The notes beneath the pieces are model-generated. The model saw nothing but the letters and a program-made list of their open reading frames with translations, had not been told where the DNA came from and did no database searches. Shown here piece by piece: positions 42,819 to 53,966 of a stretch of 64,000 bases of DNA. The stretch comes from Microbacteriaceae bacterium (lineage in GTDB: Bacteria > Actinomycetota > Actinomycetes > Actinomycetales > Microbacteriaceae). Numbering within the stretch: the first letter of the stretch is position 1; each line of letters starts with the position of its first letter. Location: contig JAHEFZ010000001.1 of NCBI GenBank assembly GCA_024639935.1, forward strand, positions 97,927 to 161,926, written 5' to 3'. A program made the position numbers and the translations under genes.

Positions 42819-43238
42819 GTGAACAACATCTCTCAATTAATCACGCGAGGCGTGATCATAGTCACTCTTGGGCTCTCCGCATGGGCACAGTATGCGACGA
42901 TGAATTCCATGAACGAAATCTCAGTCAGCACGACGGGTTTCTCGAGTGGGGCAAGGCAAGCAGAATCGGATTTCCAATCCGAGACCGCCTCGGACACCAC
43001 GGTATACCAGCAACAGGTTTCTGCGTCGTGGGGAATCAAGGATATGACACACGCGGTGGCGGACGAACTCTCGCGCACCAACGCCATTTCCGCAGCAATT
43101 CTGTGGTCGCAAAACATCACTAATTGGTTACTCGCTGCACTCGTGTCGCTCGTCGGCCTTTTTGTGCTGTCACGCAAGCCCGACACGAAAGCAGAAGCCA
43201 AGCCCGCGCCTGCTCGAAAGCCCAAGGTCACCGAATAA
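42819..43238 (+). CDS. Orphan two-TM protein in the duplicated tRNA-Ile/DUF3566 junction
   Basis: 139 aa from GTG 42819, chosen because AAGGAG lies 6 nt upstream; the ATGs at 42777 and 42792 lack this. A transmembrane helix near the N-terminus (about 10-28, GVIIVTLGLSAWAQYATM), an extracytoplasmic Ser/Thr/Gln/Glu-rich region with several SxT-type and amphipathic stretches (SASWGIKDMTHAVADEL), a second helix (about 98-119, NWLLAALVSLVGLFVLSR) and a Lys/Ala/Pro cytoplasmic tail (DTKAEAKPAPARKPKV). No recognised family. It has its own promoter and terminator. Confidence 0.65.
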   Translation: MNNISQLITRGVIIVTLGLSAWAQYATMNSMNEISVSTTGFSSGARQAESDFQSETASDTTVYQQQVSASWGIKDMTHAVADELSRTNAISAAILWSQNITNWLLAALVSLVGLFVLSRKPDTKAEAKPAPARKPKVTE

Positions 43239-43265
43239 CTTCACATTGAAGGTGTCACAACCGAT

Positions 43266-43299
43266 AACGCTACCCGTCGAAATTTCGACGGGTAGCGTT
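43266..43299. terminator. Strong intrinsic terminator of the cassette gene
   Basis: A perfect 34-nt palindrome beginning AACGCTACCCGTCGAAA and ending TTTCGACGGGTAGCGTT, followed by TGTTGTAATTA. Located 28 bp after the cassette stop; symmetric enough to work in both directions. Confidence 0.85.
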
Positions 43300-43396
43300 T
43301 GTTGTAATTAGAGCCTAGAGACGTCAGAGTCCAGTGGGCTTTGACGGTCGAATAAATAAAGACGTCGATGAGCGGGGACGTTGTACGAAACGATGA

Positions 43397-43559
43397 GAGT
43401 GGGGCCTGGGACCTCTTCGTTATCAGCGAAGCGCTCTAACCACCTGAGCTATAGCCCCTAAACCTGTCCGAGCCTATCGCATGTCGAGGCGCGCGAAAAA
43501 TCGGGTCGATTAGTCGTTGGTGAAGGCGACGCGGATTCCGCCGGTGATGCGTGCGATGA
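43397..43559. repeat. Downstream copy (B) of the tRNA-Ile/DUF3566 duplication
   Basis: 155 bp identical to 42601-42755 plus the 8-bp GAGTGGGG, joined by a 15-bp deletion. Its right end runs on into the intact DUF3566 gene. Confidence 0.97.
43400..43458 (-). pseudogene. Truncated tRNA-Ile pseudogene
   Basis: Identical to tRNA-Ile(GAT) from the 5' end through the anticodon arm, but 15 nt of the T-arm and 3' acceptor are deleted (59 nt instead of 74), so the T-loop is gone. Cannot fold as a functional tRNA. Confidence 0.9.
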
Positions 43560-43884
43560 AATTGAACCCCAGTGCGGAGAACCCCCCGATGGCCGTTCCG
43601 CACACGAGTCCCGCGATGATCTGGATCACGGTGAAGACCAGGACCGACGGGAAGGACATGAGATTGGTAAGGCCCATAAAGTCAATTCCGACGATCGAGC
43701 TCACGATTCCGTTTATCGTGTCGACAACACCGAGAACCGTAAAAATGAGCCACCCCAGGATGTTGACGACCGCGAGTACAACCGAGAGCGCCAAAGAAAC
43801 GATGAAGGAGTTTCTTGTTGCCGACCAAAAGTCGATGTGGACGAGGCGAAGCCGAACCTGCTTTTCCGCGGATTCTTTACTCAT
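43510..43884 (-). CDS. DUF3566 membrane protein
   Basis: 124 aa, two long hydrophobic segments (about 25-60 and 75-115) and the DUF3566 pattern ([20 protein letters not shown] at the N-terminus). Conserved immediately downstream of gyrA in actinobacteria; function unknown, possibly division-associated. Start overlaps the gyrA stop by 8 nt. Its last 50 bp belong to the duplicated segment. Confidence 0.92.
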   Translation of the reverse strand: MSKESAEKQVRLRLVHIDFWSATRNSFIVSLALSVVLAVVNILGWLIFTVLGVVDTINGIVSSIVGIDFMGLTNLMSFPSVLVFTVIQIIAGLVCGTAIGGFSALGFNFIARITGGIRVAFTND

Positions 43885-46456
43885 GGTCAGTTTCTTCCAT
43901 TTCTGTCATGTCTGATTCGTCCGATTTCGTCGAATCGCTTTCGTCACTCGAGTCTAGATTACGCTCTGCGTTGCGAGCGATTGCGAGAATTCGGTCACCC
44001 TCGTCGGGGCGCGCGAAGACGACCCCCATTGTGTCCCGGCCCTTCGCGGGAACACCGTCAACACTAGAACGAACGACCTTTCCGCCTTCCATGATGACGA
44101 GAACCTCGTCACCGTCATCCACGATGAGACCCCCGGTAAGCCCGCCGCGTTCGTCCGTCAATTTTGCGACCTTGATTCCAATTCCGCCACGGTTCTGCAC
44201 CCGGTATTGGCTAACGGCGGTGCGCTTCGCGAAACCGCTTTCGGTAACCACAAAAACGTATCCGGTGTCTGAAACCACCGCGGCCGACAACAATTCGTCG
44301 CCGCTGCGAAGGGAAAGTCCCTTGACTCCTGCCGTCTTTCGGCCGGTCGGTCGCAAGCTCGCATCATTTGCGACAAAGCGGAGCGACATCCCTGCTCTGG
44401 AAACGAGCAGTATCTCGCTGTCCGAATTTACCAACATCGCCGACACCACCGCATCGAGATAAGTCGGTTGGTCCTCGTCGTTGAGAACGGCCTTTCCGTC
44501 CTTACCTTTTTCTACCGCAAGATCTATCGCAAATACTCCGCCGGTCCTGCTGGTGTCATAATCGGTGAGCTTTGATTTCTTGACCAGTCCTTTACCCGTT
44601 GCGAGAACAAGATATTCCGCCACCGCGTAGTTACGAACGTCAAGGATTTGGGCTACCGATTCACCCGGCAGAAGAGCGAGCAAGTTGGCGATGTGCTGGC
44701 CTTTTGCATCCCGTGCCGCCTCGATGACCTCAAAGCCTTTGGCGCGATACACGCGGCCTTTGTCGGTAAAGAACAACAACCAATGGTGCGTTGTCGTAAC
44801 GAGGAAGTGTTGAACGACGTCGTCGGCGCGCAATTTCGCGCCTTTGATCCCTTTGCCTCCACGATTTTGAGAACGATAACTATCGCTGCGGGTTCTCTTG
44901 ATGTAACCATCACGAGTAACCGTGACAACGATTTCTTCCTCTGGAATGAGGTCCTCGTTTCGCAAATCTCCCTCACTCGGGACAATTGCCGTCCGCCGCT
45001 CGTCGCCATACTTCTCGACGATTTGGGTCAATTCCGCCCTGATGATTCCGCGCTGTACTTCTTCGTCACCGAGGATTCGATTGAACTCGGCGATCTGCAG
45101 TTCGATTTCAGCGGCCTGGTCCATGATTTTTTGGCGTTCCAAAGCGGCTAGGCGACGGAGTTGCAAATTGAGAATCGCCATCGCTTGAATGTCGTCCAGC
45201 GCGAGGAGCCTGATGAGGCCATCTTTTGCTTCCTCGACCGTGGGTGATTTGCGAATCAGTGCGATGACCTCGTCAAGAGCATCGAGGGCCTTCAGATATC
45301 CGCGCAAAATATGGGCGTCGGCTTCCGCCTTGTTTAAGCGGAATTGCGTACGCCGGACAATGACACTGACCTGGTGCTGGACCCAATACGTGATGAATTG
45401 GTCGATCGGGAGCGTTCGGGGAACACCGTCGACAATCGCAAGCATGTTCGCACCGAAATTGTCCTGCAGTTGGGTCTGACGGTAAAGGTTATTAAGAACG
45501 ACTTTGGCGACAGCGTCTCGCTTGAGCACGATAACGAGTCGTTGGCCCGTTCGTCCGCTCGATTCGTCGCGAATATCGGCAATGCCTTGAAGTTTGTTCT
45601 CCTTGACGAGGTCGGCGATTTTCATTGCGACGTTGTCGGGGTTTACCTGGTAGGGAAGCTCGGTAATTACGAGACACGTGCGGCCGTGAATTTCCTCGGT
45701 TTCGACGACGGCGCGCATGGTGATAGAACCGTGCCCGGTTCGGTACGCCTCGTCAATTCCCGTGGTGCCGACGATCAAAGCGCCTGTCGGGAAATCTGGC
45801 CCCTTTACACGTTGGAGAATCGCCTCAAGCAGCTCGTCGCGTGATGCAGTGGGGTTGGTGAGGTGCCACAGAGCCGCGTCACTTACTTCGCGAAGATTAT
45901 GCGGCGGAATGTTGGTCGCCATGCCCACTGCGATTCCCACTGACCCATTGACCAACAAGTTGGGAAAGCGGCTGGGGAGAACGGATGGTTCTTTGGTTTG
46001 CCCGTCATAGTTGTCCTGGAAATCAACGGTGTTCTCGTCGATGTCACGAACCATTTCCATGGCGAGCTGCGCCATCCGCGTCTCGGTATATCGGGGTGCT
46101 GCGGCCCCGTCATTTCCCGGGGAGCCAAAGTTGCCTTGCCCAGACGCCAATGGGTATCGAAGACTCCATGGTTGAACAAGGCGGACTAACGCGTCGTAAA
46201 TGGCCGAATCTCCGTGGGGGTGAAATTGACCCATAACATCGCCGACGACACGTGAGCACTTCGAAAACGACTTGTCCGGGCGGTAACCGCCGTCGAACAT
46301 CGCATATATCACTCGCCGGTGCACCGGTTTGAGTCCGTCACGAACGTCAGGCAAAGCTCGCCCGACAATAACGCTCATCGCATAGTCAAGATACGAACGT
46401 TGCATCTCCATCTGGAGATCGACTGGTTCGATGCGTTCTTTTGGTTCGTCCGTCAT
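43877..46456 (-). CDS. gyrA: DNA gyrase subunit A
   Basis: 859 aa. Active-site Tyr in [11 protein letters not shown], quinolone-region [17 protein letters not shown], and the C-terminal beta-pinwheel with GyrA-box QNRGGKGI (motif Q-R-G-G-x-G). Introduces negative supercoils with GyrB. It ends in a Ser/Asp/Glu-rich tail of about 30 residues. Follows gyrB by 25 bp. Part of the origin-proximal gene order. Confidence 0.98.
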   Translation of the reverse strand: MTDEPKERIEPVDLQMEMQRSYLDYAMSVIVGRALPDVRDGLKPVHRRVIYAMFDGGYRPDKSFSKCSRVVGDVMGQFHPHGDSAIYDALVRLVQPWSLRYPLASGQGNFGSPGNDGAAAPRYTETRMAQLAMEMVRDIDENTVDFQDNYDGQTKEPSVLPSRFPNLLVNGSVGIAVGMATNIPPHNLREVSDAALWHLTNPTASRDELLEAILQRVKGPDFPTGALIVGTTGIDEAYRTGHGSITMRAVVETEEIHGRTCLVITELPYQVNPDNVAMKIADLVKENKLQGIADIRDESSGRTGQRLVIVLKRDAVAKVVLNNLYRQTQLQDNFGANMLAIVDGVPRTLPIDQFITYWVQHQVSVIVRRTQFRLNKAEADAHILRGYLKALDALDEVIALIRKSPTVEEAKDGLIRLLALDDIQAMAILNLQLRRLAALERQKIMDQAAEIELQIAEFNRILGDEEVQRGIIRAELTQIVEKYGDERRTAIVPSEGDLRNEDLIPEEEIVVTVTRDGYIKRTRSDSYRSQNRGGKGIKGAKLRADDVVQHFLVTTTHHWLLFFTDKGRVYRAKGFEVIEAARDAKGQHIANLLALLPGESVAQILDVRNYAVAEYLVLATGKGLVKKSKLTDYDTSRTGGVFAIDLAVEKGKDGKAVLNDEDQPTYLDAVVSAMLVNSDSEILLVSRAGMSLRFVANDASLRPTGRKTAGVKGLSLRSGDELLSAAVVSDTGYVFVVTESGFAKRTAVSQYRVQNRGGIGIKVAKLTDERGGLTGGLIVDDGDEVLVIMEGGKVVRSSVDGVPAKGRDTMGVVFARPDEGDRILAIARNAERNLDSSDESDSTKSDESDMTEMEETDHE

Positions 46457-46481
46457 GTCGCGCTGCCCTCTGTGTCGATTC

Positions 46482-48488
<2,007 letters not shown>

Positions 48489-48564
48489 CCGCGAAAGGTG
48501 CCCGCGATACGGGAAATTCGCGCCTGTGCGTGCCCATTTCGCGCACATCACCACATGACGTGAA

Positions 48565-49050
48565 CTATCCGTAAGTATCGCGGGGACCACGCCATTTCAC
48601 GCTACGAGGCCCCCTAGTTTTATGGGGGACACCCGGCCCAACTACGGATATTTTCTCAATACCGGAATGGGGGTATCGGGCGAGTAATTCTGCGAGTATC
48701 TCGTGTCGCATCAGACGGAGGTTGGACGCCCAGGCAGACGAGTCACATCGGACGGTGATGAGTTCGTCGATTATCTCCGGAGCGGTGTGAGCGGCGACAT
48801 CAATTCCGACGATCTCTTCCCACTGGCTAATCATTGATTCACGGGATAAGAAAGGCGCCCACCCGCGTTCCGTGATTGTTCGGGACACAATCGAACCGAT
48901 AGACCGCGGGTCTCGGCCTTTCTCAAAGGGAAGAGACCCCTTCGGTTCGGCGGGAATAACGTGGCGGTTACGCTTACGCCCGGCGAATACCTCAACCAGG
49001 TGCTCAAAGAATCGAATTGCCTCACGAGGGTTGACAGGAGAGTCAGGCAT
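48565..49050 (-). CDS. dciA: DciA-like DUF721 protein (replicative helicase loader)
   Basis: 161 aa from ATG 49050. DUF721 core: ISQWEEIVGIDVAAHTAPE followed by LITVRCDSSAWASNLRLM. DciA helps load DnaB in bacteria without DnaC. Position between recF and gyrB is the standard actinobacterial arrangement. Start overlaps the recF stop by 8 nt. Confidence 0.9.
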   Translation of the reverse strand: MPDSPVNPREAIRFFEHLVEVFAGRKRNRHVIPAEPKGSLPFEKGRDPRSIGSIVSRTITERGWAPFLSRESMISQWEEIVGIDVAAHTAPEIIDELITVRCDSSAWASNLRLMRHEILAELLARYPHSGIEKISVVGPGVPHKTRGPRSVKWRGPRDTYG

Positions 49051-50146
49051 CAATCAACCCTCCCAGCACCGTGTGTTGGTGCCCGGCGAGCAGGGGGGGA
49101 ATTGTTGTGACATCAGCAGCTGTGATTATGAGGTGCTCTATCCCTTTCACGTGCTCGCCGAGTCGGACGCGACGCCCCGCATCTAATTCCGAAAAGACAT
49201 CATCGAGCACCACTACAGGATCGCCAGCGATTGAGCCACGCCGGACGATATCCACCTGAGCCAATCGCAGGGACAGGGCGCACGACCACGCCTCCCCTTG
49301 GCTGGAGTGAGTTCGCGCAGGAAGATCATTGAGGACAATTAACATGTCGTCCCGGTGGGGTCCGAAAAGTGTCGACCCACGATCAATCTCGTCGCGATGT
49401 TTCACGTGAAACAATTCCCTCAATAGGCCAGGAATGTCCTTATCTGCCGTACTGGTTGGAATCGACTCGGACATAGAGACGGAAGAACTGTCTGAGGATG
49501 ACGCGATTGCTTGGTAGTGCGCACTGAAGCGGGGGGACAGCTGGTTGACGATGTGGCGGCGCGCCACCATTATCCGTGCGGCAAGCCCAATAAGGCTTTC
49601 CGTCCACGTGGTAAGTGTCCCTGGTGAGGTCGCCGGTGTGGCGCGAAGGGATTTGAGTAAGGTATTCCTCTGGCGCAAAACACGCTCATAGTCAGCAATG
49701 TCCCCGGCGAGCGTTGGCGAAGACTCTGCCACGAGATCGTTGAGAAACACACGCCGATGCTCGGGTTCACCCCGTACAAGTTCCATATCTTCAGGGGCGA
49801 AGAGCACGAGCGGTAAAAGCCTCGCGAGTTCCTTCTTTTTAGTAGGAGAGCCGTTAACGCGGATGGTATTTGTGCCTGACCCCGTAACCCGCAGGTCAAT
49901 CGCGAGACGTCGCGCATCGTGTTGGACGGTCATCCGAACGATTGCCTCGGGCTCACCGCTTTTTACGAGGGTGGCGTCGCTGGCGGTCCGGTGAGAATGT
50001 CCCAACGCGGCATAAACTAACGCTTCAACAAAATTGGTTTTGCCCTGACCATTCGGACCAACCAAAATCGTTGGAGAGCTCTCAAATTCGAGCACCTGGT
50101 GTGTGTAATTCCGCCAACCAATAAGTTCAGCGGAGATAATTTTCAT
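49043..50146 (-). CDS. recF: DNA replication and repair protein RecF
   Basis: 367 aa. Walker A GPNGQGKTNFVEAL, ABC-signature-like SQGEAWSCALSLRLAQ, Walker B VVLDDVFSEL. Loads RecA at gaps with RecOR. 3 bp after dnaN. Carries an intact parS site in its coding sequence (49398-49413). Confidence 0.97.
   Translation of the reverse strand: MKIISAELIGWRNYTHQVLEFESSPTILVGPNGQGKTNFVEALVYAALGHSHRTASDATLVKSGEPEAIVRMTVQHDARRLAIDLRVTGSGTNTIRVNGSPTKKKELARLLPLVLFAPEDMELVRGEPEHRRVFLNDLVAESSPTLAGDIADYERVLRQRNTLLKSLRATPATSPGTLTTWTESLIGLAARIMVARRHIVNQLSPRFSAHYQAIASSSDSSSVSMSESIPTSTADKDIPGLLRELFHVKHRDEIDRGSTLFGPHRDDMLIVLNDLPARTHSSQGEAWSCALSLRLAQVDIVRRGSIAGDPVVVLDDVFSELDAGRRVRLGEHVKGIEHLIITAADVTTIPPLLAGHQHTVLGGLIDA
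49398..49413. promoter_or_regulatory. parS site within recF
   Basis: Exact TGTTTCACGTGAAACA, the consensus ParB site. Lies 2 kb from oriC on the gyr side. Confidence 0.95.
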
Positions 50147-50149
50147 GGC

Positions 50150-51301
50150 TTATCGATTAAGCAGGTTCGGCTGCATGAGATAACGGTAGGCCTGCTCGAT
50201 AGATTCGGAGTCTTTCGACGAGTGTGCTGTAAAGAGGACCGGTCCAGCTTTGACCGGATCAGATGATGGTGTGAAACCCAGCCGAACAAATTCACTGTGC
50301 GCGCCGGCGACTCCATCTATTACAAGTCGCGGCTTGAGCCAGACAAATATGTCCTCGCCTACGAGGTGGGCATCAATTGTCTCTTGAGCACTTGCGTTCT
50401 CTGTCGAACTTGTTTCTAAAAGGAGGCCGTCCTTTGAAAACGTGTATTTGATCGCCCCATCTCGTTCCAGAACCAACGACACACGCCGAGTTGCATCGAC
50501 CAAATCGGATGCCAAGACGATCGCATAAGCCGCCCCACCACCTTTTTCATCTAATAATCCTCGTACCTTAGGGAATGACCCTTTTGCCAACGACGATGTC
50601 ACCACACTGTTGCCGGCAGAGATGGCAACCAACTCTCGGTCGCCGCCGGCCAGGAGTGCCAATGTGACGGATTCTTCCGTCTGGAACATTTTTCCGGCTT
50701 CAATGAGAACTTTTGCTGGAATGAGGATTTGTGTTTGTTCGGTTGTTGTCGTGGTCGTCCAATGGACATCACGTGAGGCGATCCGATAACGATCCGTTGC
50801 CGTGAATGAAATGTTCTCAGGAGAGAGTTCAACTGAGATATTCATGATTGCTGGTTGCCCGTCATCCTTGAGCGCGGCAACACCTACTTGAGCAATCGCT
50901 TCGGCTAATTGCTCTCCGTCAAAGCTTCCGATAGTGGGGGGAATTTCCGGAAGGTTTGGGTATTCATTGAGGGGCATGATGGACATGTTGAATTTCGCGG
51001 TTCCGGATGACAACACCAGTTTCGTTTCCTGGAGGACAACTGTCACAGTGTCTCCTGGAAGACGGGTGACGATATCCGCAAGAAGTTTTCCCGAGACGAG
51101 CACCGATCCAGAAACACTCACGTCACCGGTGATTGTTGTTCGGGTCGACACATCATGATCAAACGACGCCAGCGTGATCCCGCCCTCGGTCGCGTCGATA
51201 CGAACCCCGGACAGAGTTGGGTTGGTGTTCTTAGCGGTGAGCAGTTTTGTGACAAAAATGACCGCCTGTGACAAGACGTCCTTGTTTGATTGAAATTTCA
51301 C
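50150..51301 (-). CDS. dnaN: DNA polymerase III beta subunit (sliding clamp)
   Basis: 383 aa from GTG 51301 (GAGAGG upstream). Three-domain clamp with the typical LVSGKLLADIVTRLPGD, MPLNEYPNLP and C-terminal YLMQPNLLNR. Tethers polymerase to DNA; also the likely partner of NucS here. Transcribed away from oriC with recF and dciA. Confidence 0.98.
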   Translation of the reverse strand: MKFQSNKDVLSQAVIFVTKLLTAKNTNPTLSGVRIDATEGGITLASFDHDVSTRTTITGDVSVSGSVLVSGKLLADIVTRLPGDTVTVVLQETKLVLSSGTAKFNMSIMPLNEYPNLPEIPPTIGSFDGEQLAEAIAQVGVAALKDDGQPAIMNISVELSPENISFTATDRYRIASRDVHWTTTTTTEQTQILIPAKVLIEAGKMFQTEESVTLALLAGGDRELVAISAGNSVVTSSLAKGSFPKVRGLLDEKGGGAAYAIVLASDLVDATRRVSLVLERDGAIKYTFSKDGLLLETSSTENASAQETIDAHLVGEDIFVWLKPRLVIDGVAGAHSEFVRLGFTPSSDPVKAGPVLFTAHSSKDSESIEQAYRYLMQPNLLNR

Positions 51302-51614
51302 TGCGCACCTCTCGAGAATTGTTCGGTCTCTTATTCTGGCACAGACAAAGGACAGCCGAAATGCCCTTCGTTATTGATCTCACTTTCCCTAGTTAAGAAC
51401 CTTAATCGTCTTAACACCGGTGGAAATGTGGATAACTCTATTTGGCTCTTGATTTCTCGCCGAACTACAACGCTGAAATTTGTCAACAAGCTGTTGACAT
51501 CAGCGACCGAAAGAAAACATTGAAATCAACAGAAAATAGTTATCCCAAGAATAAACAACCCTGTCCGCCGTTATTCGAACTTATACACAGGGTTTGTTTG
51601 GGGGCTCGGTGTAA
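51302..51614. other. oriC: Chromosomal origin of replication (oriC), dnaA-dnaN intergenic
   Basis: A 313-bp AT-rich gap between dnaN and dnaA. DnaA boxes: TGTGGATAA (51427-51435, perfect), TTATCCCAA (51540-51548) and TTATACACA (51581-51589); TTATTCGAA (51571) is weaker. AT-rich tract 51470-51565 may be the unwinding element. Location and content match actinobacterial oriC. Confidence 0.9.
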
Positions 51615-52997
51615 CTACCGCGAGGACTGTTTGATGATGTGTGTGAGGTCGGTTACTTGGTTGTAGACCGATCGGCGTTCACTCATCAACTCAGCAATCT
51701 TTTTGTTCGCATACATGACCGTGGTGTGATCTCGACCAATTAGCTGACCAATTTTGGGCAGGGAAAGAGAAGTTAGTTCTCGACAGAGATACATAGCAAC
51801 TTGACGAGCTTGTGCGATGGCCGCGGCGCGGGAATTTCCATAAAGTTCGTCGAGGGATATTTCAAAGTAGCGAGAGACGTGTTCGATGATGTCGGTAGGT
51901 GAGATGTCGCCTTCTTCGAGGGTAATAAGGTCTTTCAAGATCGTTTGAACCAGCGGTAAATCAATCGGAACCCGGTTGAGGCTTGCAAAGGCTGCGACGC
52001 GAATGAGGGTTCCTTCCAACTCCCGAATATTAGTGGCCACTTTTGACGCAATGTATTCAAGGACGTCATCGCTGATTCCGAGATTCTCGGCAGTGACCTT
52101 TTTTCGAAGGATTGCTATACGGGTTTCTAGATCCGGCACTTGAATGTCAGTAATCAAGCCCCAGGCAAAGCGACTCCGCATCCGCTCTTCGAAGCCAACC
52201 AACTGCTTTGGTGGCACGTCACTTGTGATTACCACTTGCTTCCCGTGCTCATGCAGAGTGTTGAAGGTGTGAAAGAAGGTGTCTTGGGTTGCATCCTTCC
52301 CACCGAGGAACTGGATGTCGTCGATGAGCAACAAATCGACTTCCCTGTATCGTCTGTTGAAATTCTGCATCTGGCCGAGGGCCAAAGCGTTGATGTAATC
52401 GTTGGTGAATTCTTCGGACGAGACATATTGCACTTTTATGTTGGGAAATAACCCTTCGGCGTAGTGACTGATCGCGTGCAGAAGGTGAGTTTTACCTAAA
52501 CCGGAACCACCGTAAACAAATAGCGGGTTGTACGCTTTGGCCGGAGATTCAGCAACAGCCAGCGCCGCAGCGTGTGCGAACCGGTTGGACGGACCGATGA
52601 CAAAGTTTTCAAAAGTGTATTTCGGATTCAGTCGAACCTCTCCGGAGTTCACTCCCTTTTTGGAAGCAACCACCGGAACGGTGGATAACGGAATATCAAT
52701 TTCGTCTTTGTCTCCGTCCCTTAGTGTTGGATTAACAACGATTGAAAAGTTTGTGATTGATTGCGTGTCGCTCGCGAACTTGTCCAATCCCGCCAAAATT
52801 TCGTCACGTGCCCGCTGATCAAGCATGTCTCGCGCAAAATCAGAATCGACTTCCAGATAAAGCGTTTCATGAAGAATGCCCTGTGGAACAGCGGACTCGA
52901 CAACAGCCAAGATTCGGGGCGAAACGTCGACTCCTCGAGAAACCTCCTGGACGACATTGCGCCAAAGGTCTTCGAGAGGGTTTTCGTTGGTAGGCAT
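51615..52997 (-). CDS. dnaA: Chromosomal replication initiator DnaA
   Basis: 460 aa. Walker [15 protein letters not shown], Walker [12 protein letters not shown], sensor/Arg finger region [12 protein letters not shown], and the DnaA-box reader [13 protein letters not shown]. The domain II linker is short for an actinobacterium, in line with a compact genome. A DnaA box (53012-53020) lies 15 bp upstream of the ATG, suggesting autoregulation. Confidence 0.98.
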   Translation of the reverse strand: MPTNENPLEDLWRNVVQEVSRGVDVSPRILAVVESAVPQGILHETLYLEVDSDFARDMLDQRARDEILAGLDKFASDTQSITNFSIVVNPTLRDGDKDEIDIPLSTVPVVASKKGVNSGEVRLNPKYTFENFVIGPSNRFAHAAALAVAESPAKAYNPLFVYGGSGLGKTHLLHAISHYAEGLFPNIKVQYVSSEEFTNDYINALALGQMQNFNRRYREVDLLLIDDIQFLGGKDATQDTFFHTFNTLHEHGKQVVITSDVPPKQLVGFEERMRSRFAWGLITDIQVPDLETRIAILRKKVTAENLGISDDVLEYIASKVATNIRELEGTLIRVAAFASLNRVPIDLPLVQTILKDLITLEEGDISPTDIIEHVSRYFEISLDELYGNSRAAAIAQARQVAMYLCRELTSLSLPKIGQLIGRDHTTVMYANKKIAELMSERRSVYNQVTDLTHIIKQSSR

Positions 52998-53011
52998 CTG
53001 CTTTTCTTGCT

Positions 53012-53020
53012 TGTGGATAA
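53012..53020. promoter_or_regulatory. DnaA box upstream of dnaA
   Basis: TGTGGATAA, perfect reverse DnaA box, 15 bp upstream of the dnaA start. A further related TGTGGAAAA lies around 53070. Likely DnaA autoregulation. Confidence 0.75.
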
Positions 53021-53190
53021 GTCACCATATTAGCCACAAATCATGAAACACAAATAGTCAGTTGATAAATGTGGAAAACCGCCCCACATCGGGTTTGACT
53101 ACCCCTGAAATGTGCCCTATCCTTGTGAAGTTGCGCTGATGTGCGCATTCGTCCGATCTGATTGTGCCGGCCAGAGGCCGAGGAGAATAA

Positions 53191-53328
53191 ATGTCTAAGC
53201 GTACTTACCAACCCAACAATCGCCGCCGAGCGAAAGTCCACGGTTTCCGTTTGCGTATGCGCACACGCGCTGGACGCGCAATTCTTGCCGCTCGTCGCCG
53301 CAAGGGACGCAGCGAAATCACGGTCTAA
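53191..53328 (+). CDS. rpmH: 50S ribosomal protein L34
   Basis: 45 aa: [20 protein letters not shown] onwards, ending [11 protein letters not shown]. The basic, Arg/Lys-rich L34 signature is unmistakable. GAGGAG-type Shine-Dalgarno upstream. Divergent from dnaA and first of the rpmH-rnpA-yidD-yidC-jag-rsmG operon. Confidence 0.97.
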   Translation: MSKRTYQPNNRRRAKVHGFRLRMRTRAGRAILAARRRKGRSEITV

Positions 53329-53337
53329 TCGTCCACA

Positions 53338-53667
53338 GTGCTTCCCCGTGAGAACCGAATTGTCAAGCCGGGTGACTTTCGCCAGGTAGTTCGTCGCGGA
53401 CACAAGCACCTCACAGCTCACCTCATCGTTTATCGTCTCTCATCCGAACGGACTCGGGTAGGGGTAATCGTCACAGCCAAGTGCGGCAACGCCGTGGTGC
53501 GAAACACCCTCCGGCGGCGGACGCGCGCAATCACCAGATCACTCATCGACGGCGGATTCCTTGCCGGCGACATCATTGTTCGTTTTCGATGTGGTGGTAC
53601 AGTCCCGACATTTTCGGAGTTGACCGCAGAGATTCACGACGCAATTGGCGAGTGGAGTCGAACGTGA
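53338..53667 (+). CDS. rnpA: Ribonuclease P protein component
   Basis: 109 aa from GTG 53338. RNR motif VVRNTLRRRTR and the opening LPRENRIVKPGDFRQVVRRG. Protein cofactor of the RNase P ribozyme that matures tRNA 5' ends. 9 bp after rpmH; stop overlaps yidD start by 4 nt. Confidence 0.95.
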   Translation: MLPRENRIVKPGDFRQVVRRGHKHLTAHLIVYRLSSERTRVGVIVTAKCGNAVVRNTLRRRTRAITRSLIDGGFLAGDIIVRFRCGGTVPTFSELTAEIHDAIGEWSRT

Positions 53668-53966
53668 CCGCGGGAGAACTTTATCTACTTCCCCGAAACA
53701 TCCTGGTGGCCTTTATTAGAGGGTGGCGGGCGATCGTTTCGCCGATCTACGGGAATGTCTGTCGATATCACCCAAGCTGCTCCGCGTTTGGGCTCGGAGC
53801 GGTGCAACAGTTTGGCGCAGTGCGCGGCAGCGCTATGACCGTGTGGCGCATCCTGCGCTGCAATCCGTGGGCGCGTGGCGGAATAGACGATGTTCCTGAC
53901 AGAATGGACGGTAACTTCCCCCTCTCGCCTTCGGGGTTCGTCACTCCGAAGCAGAAAGAAAAATGA
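53664..53966 (+). CDS. yidD: Membrane protein insertion efficiency factor YidD
   Basis: 100 aa from GTG 53664, overlapping rnpA. Conserved RYHPSCSAFGLGAVQQFG, with GSAMTVWRILRCNPWARGG. Assists YidC-dependent insertion. Its frame runs upstream inside rnpA, but only the part from 53664 is family sequence. Confidence 0.93.
   Translation: MTAGELYLLPRNILVAFIRGWRAIVSPIYGNVCRYHPSCSAFGLGAVQQFGAVRGSAMTVWRILRCNPWARGGIDDVPDRMDGNFPLSPSGFVTPKQKEK

Noticed and set aside
42601..43559. Insertion sequence or CRISPR explanation of the 155-bp repeats
   Set aside because: Only two copies, no terminal inverted repeats, no transposase or cas gene, and repeats consist of tRNA and coding sequence.
46370..46480. 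Separate promoter for gyrA in the 25-bp gyrB-gyrA gap
   Set aside because: No -10/-35 pair fits in the gap; cotranscription with gyrB explains it.
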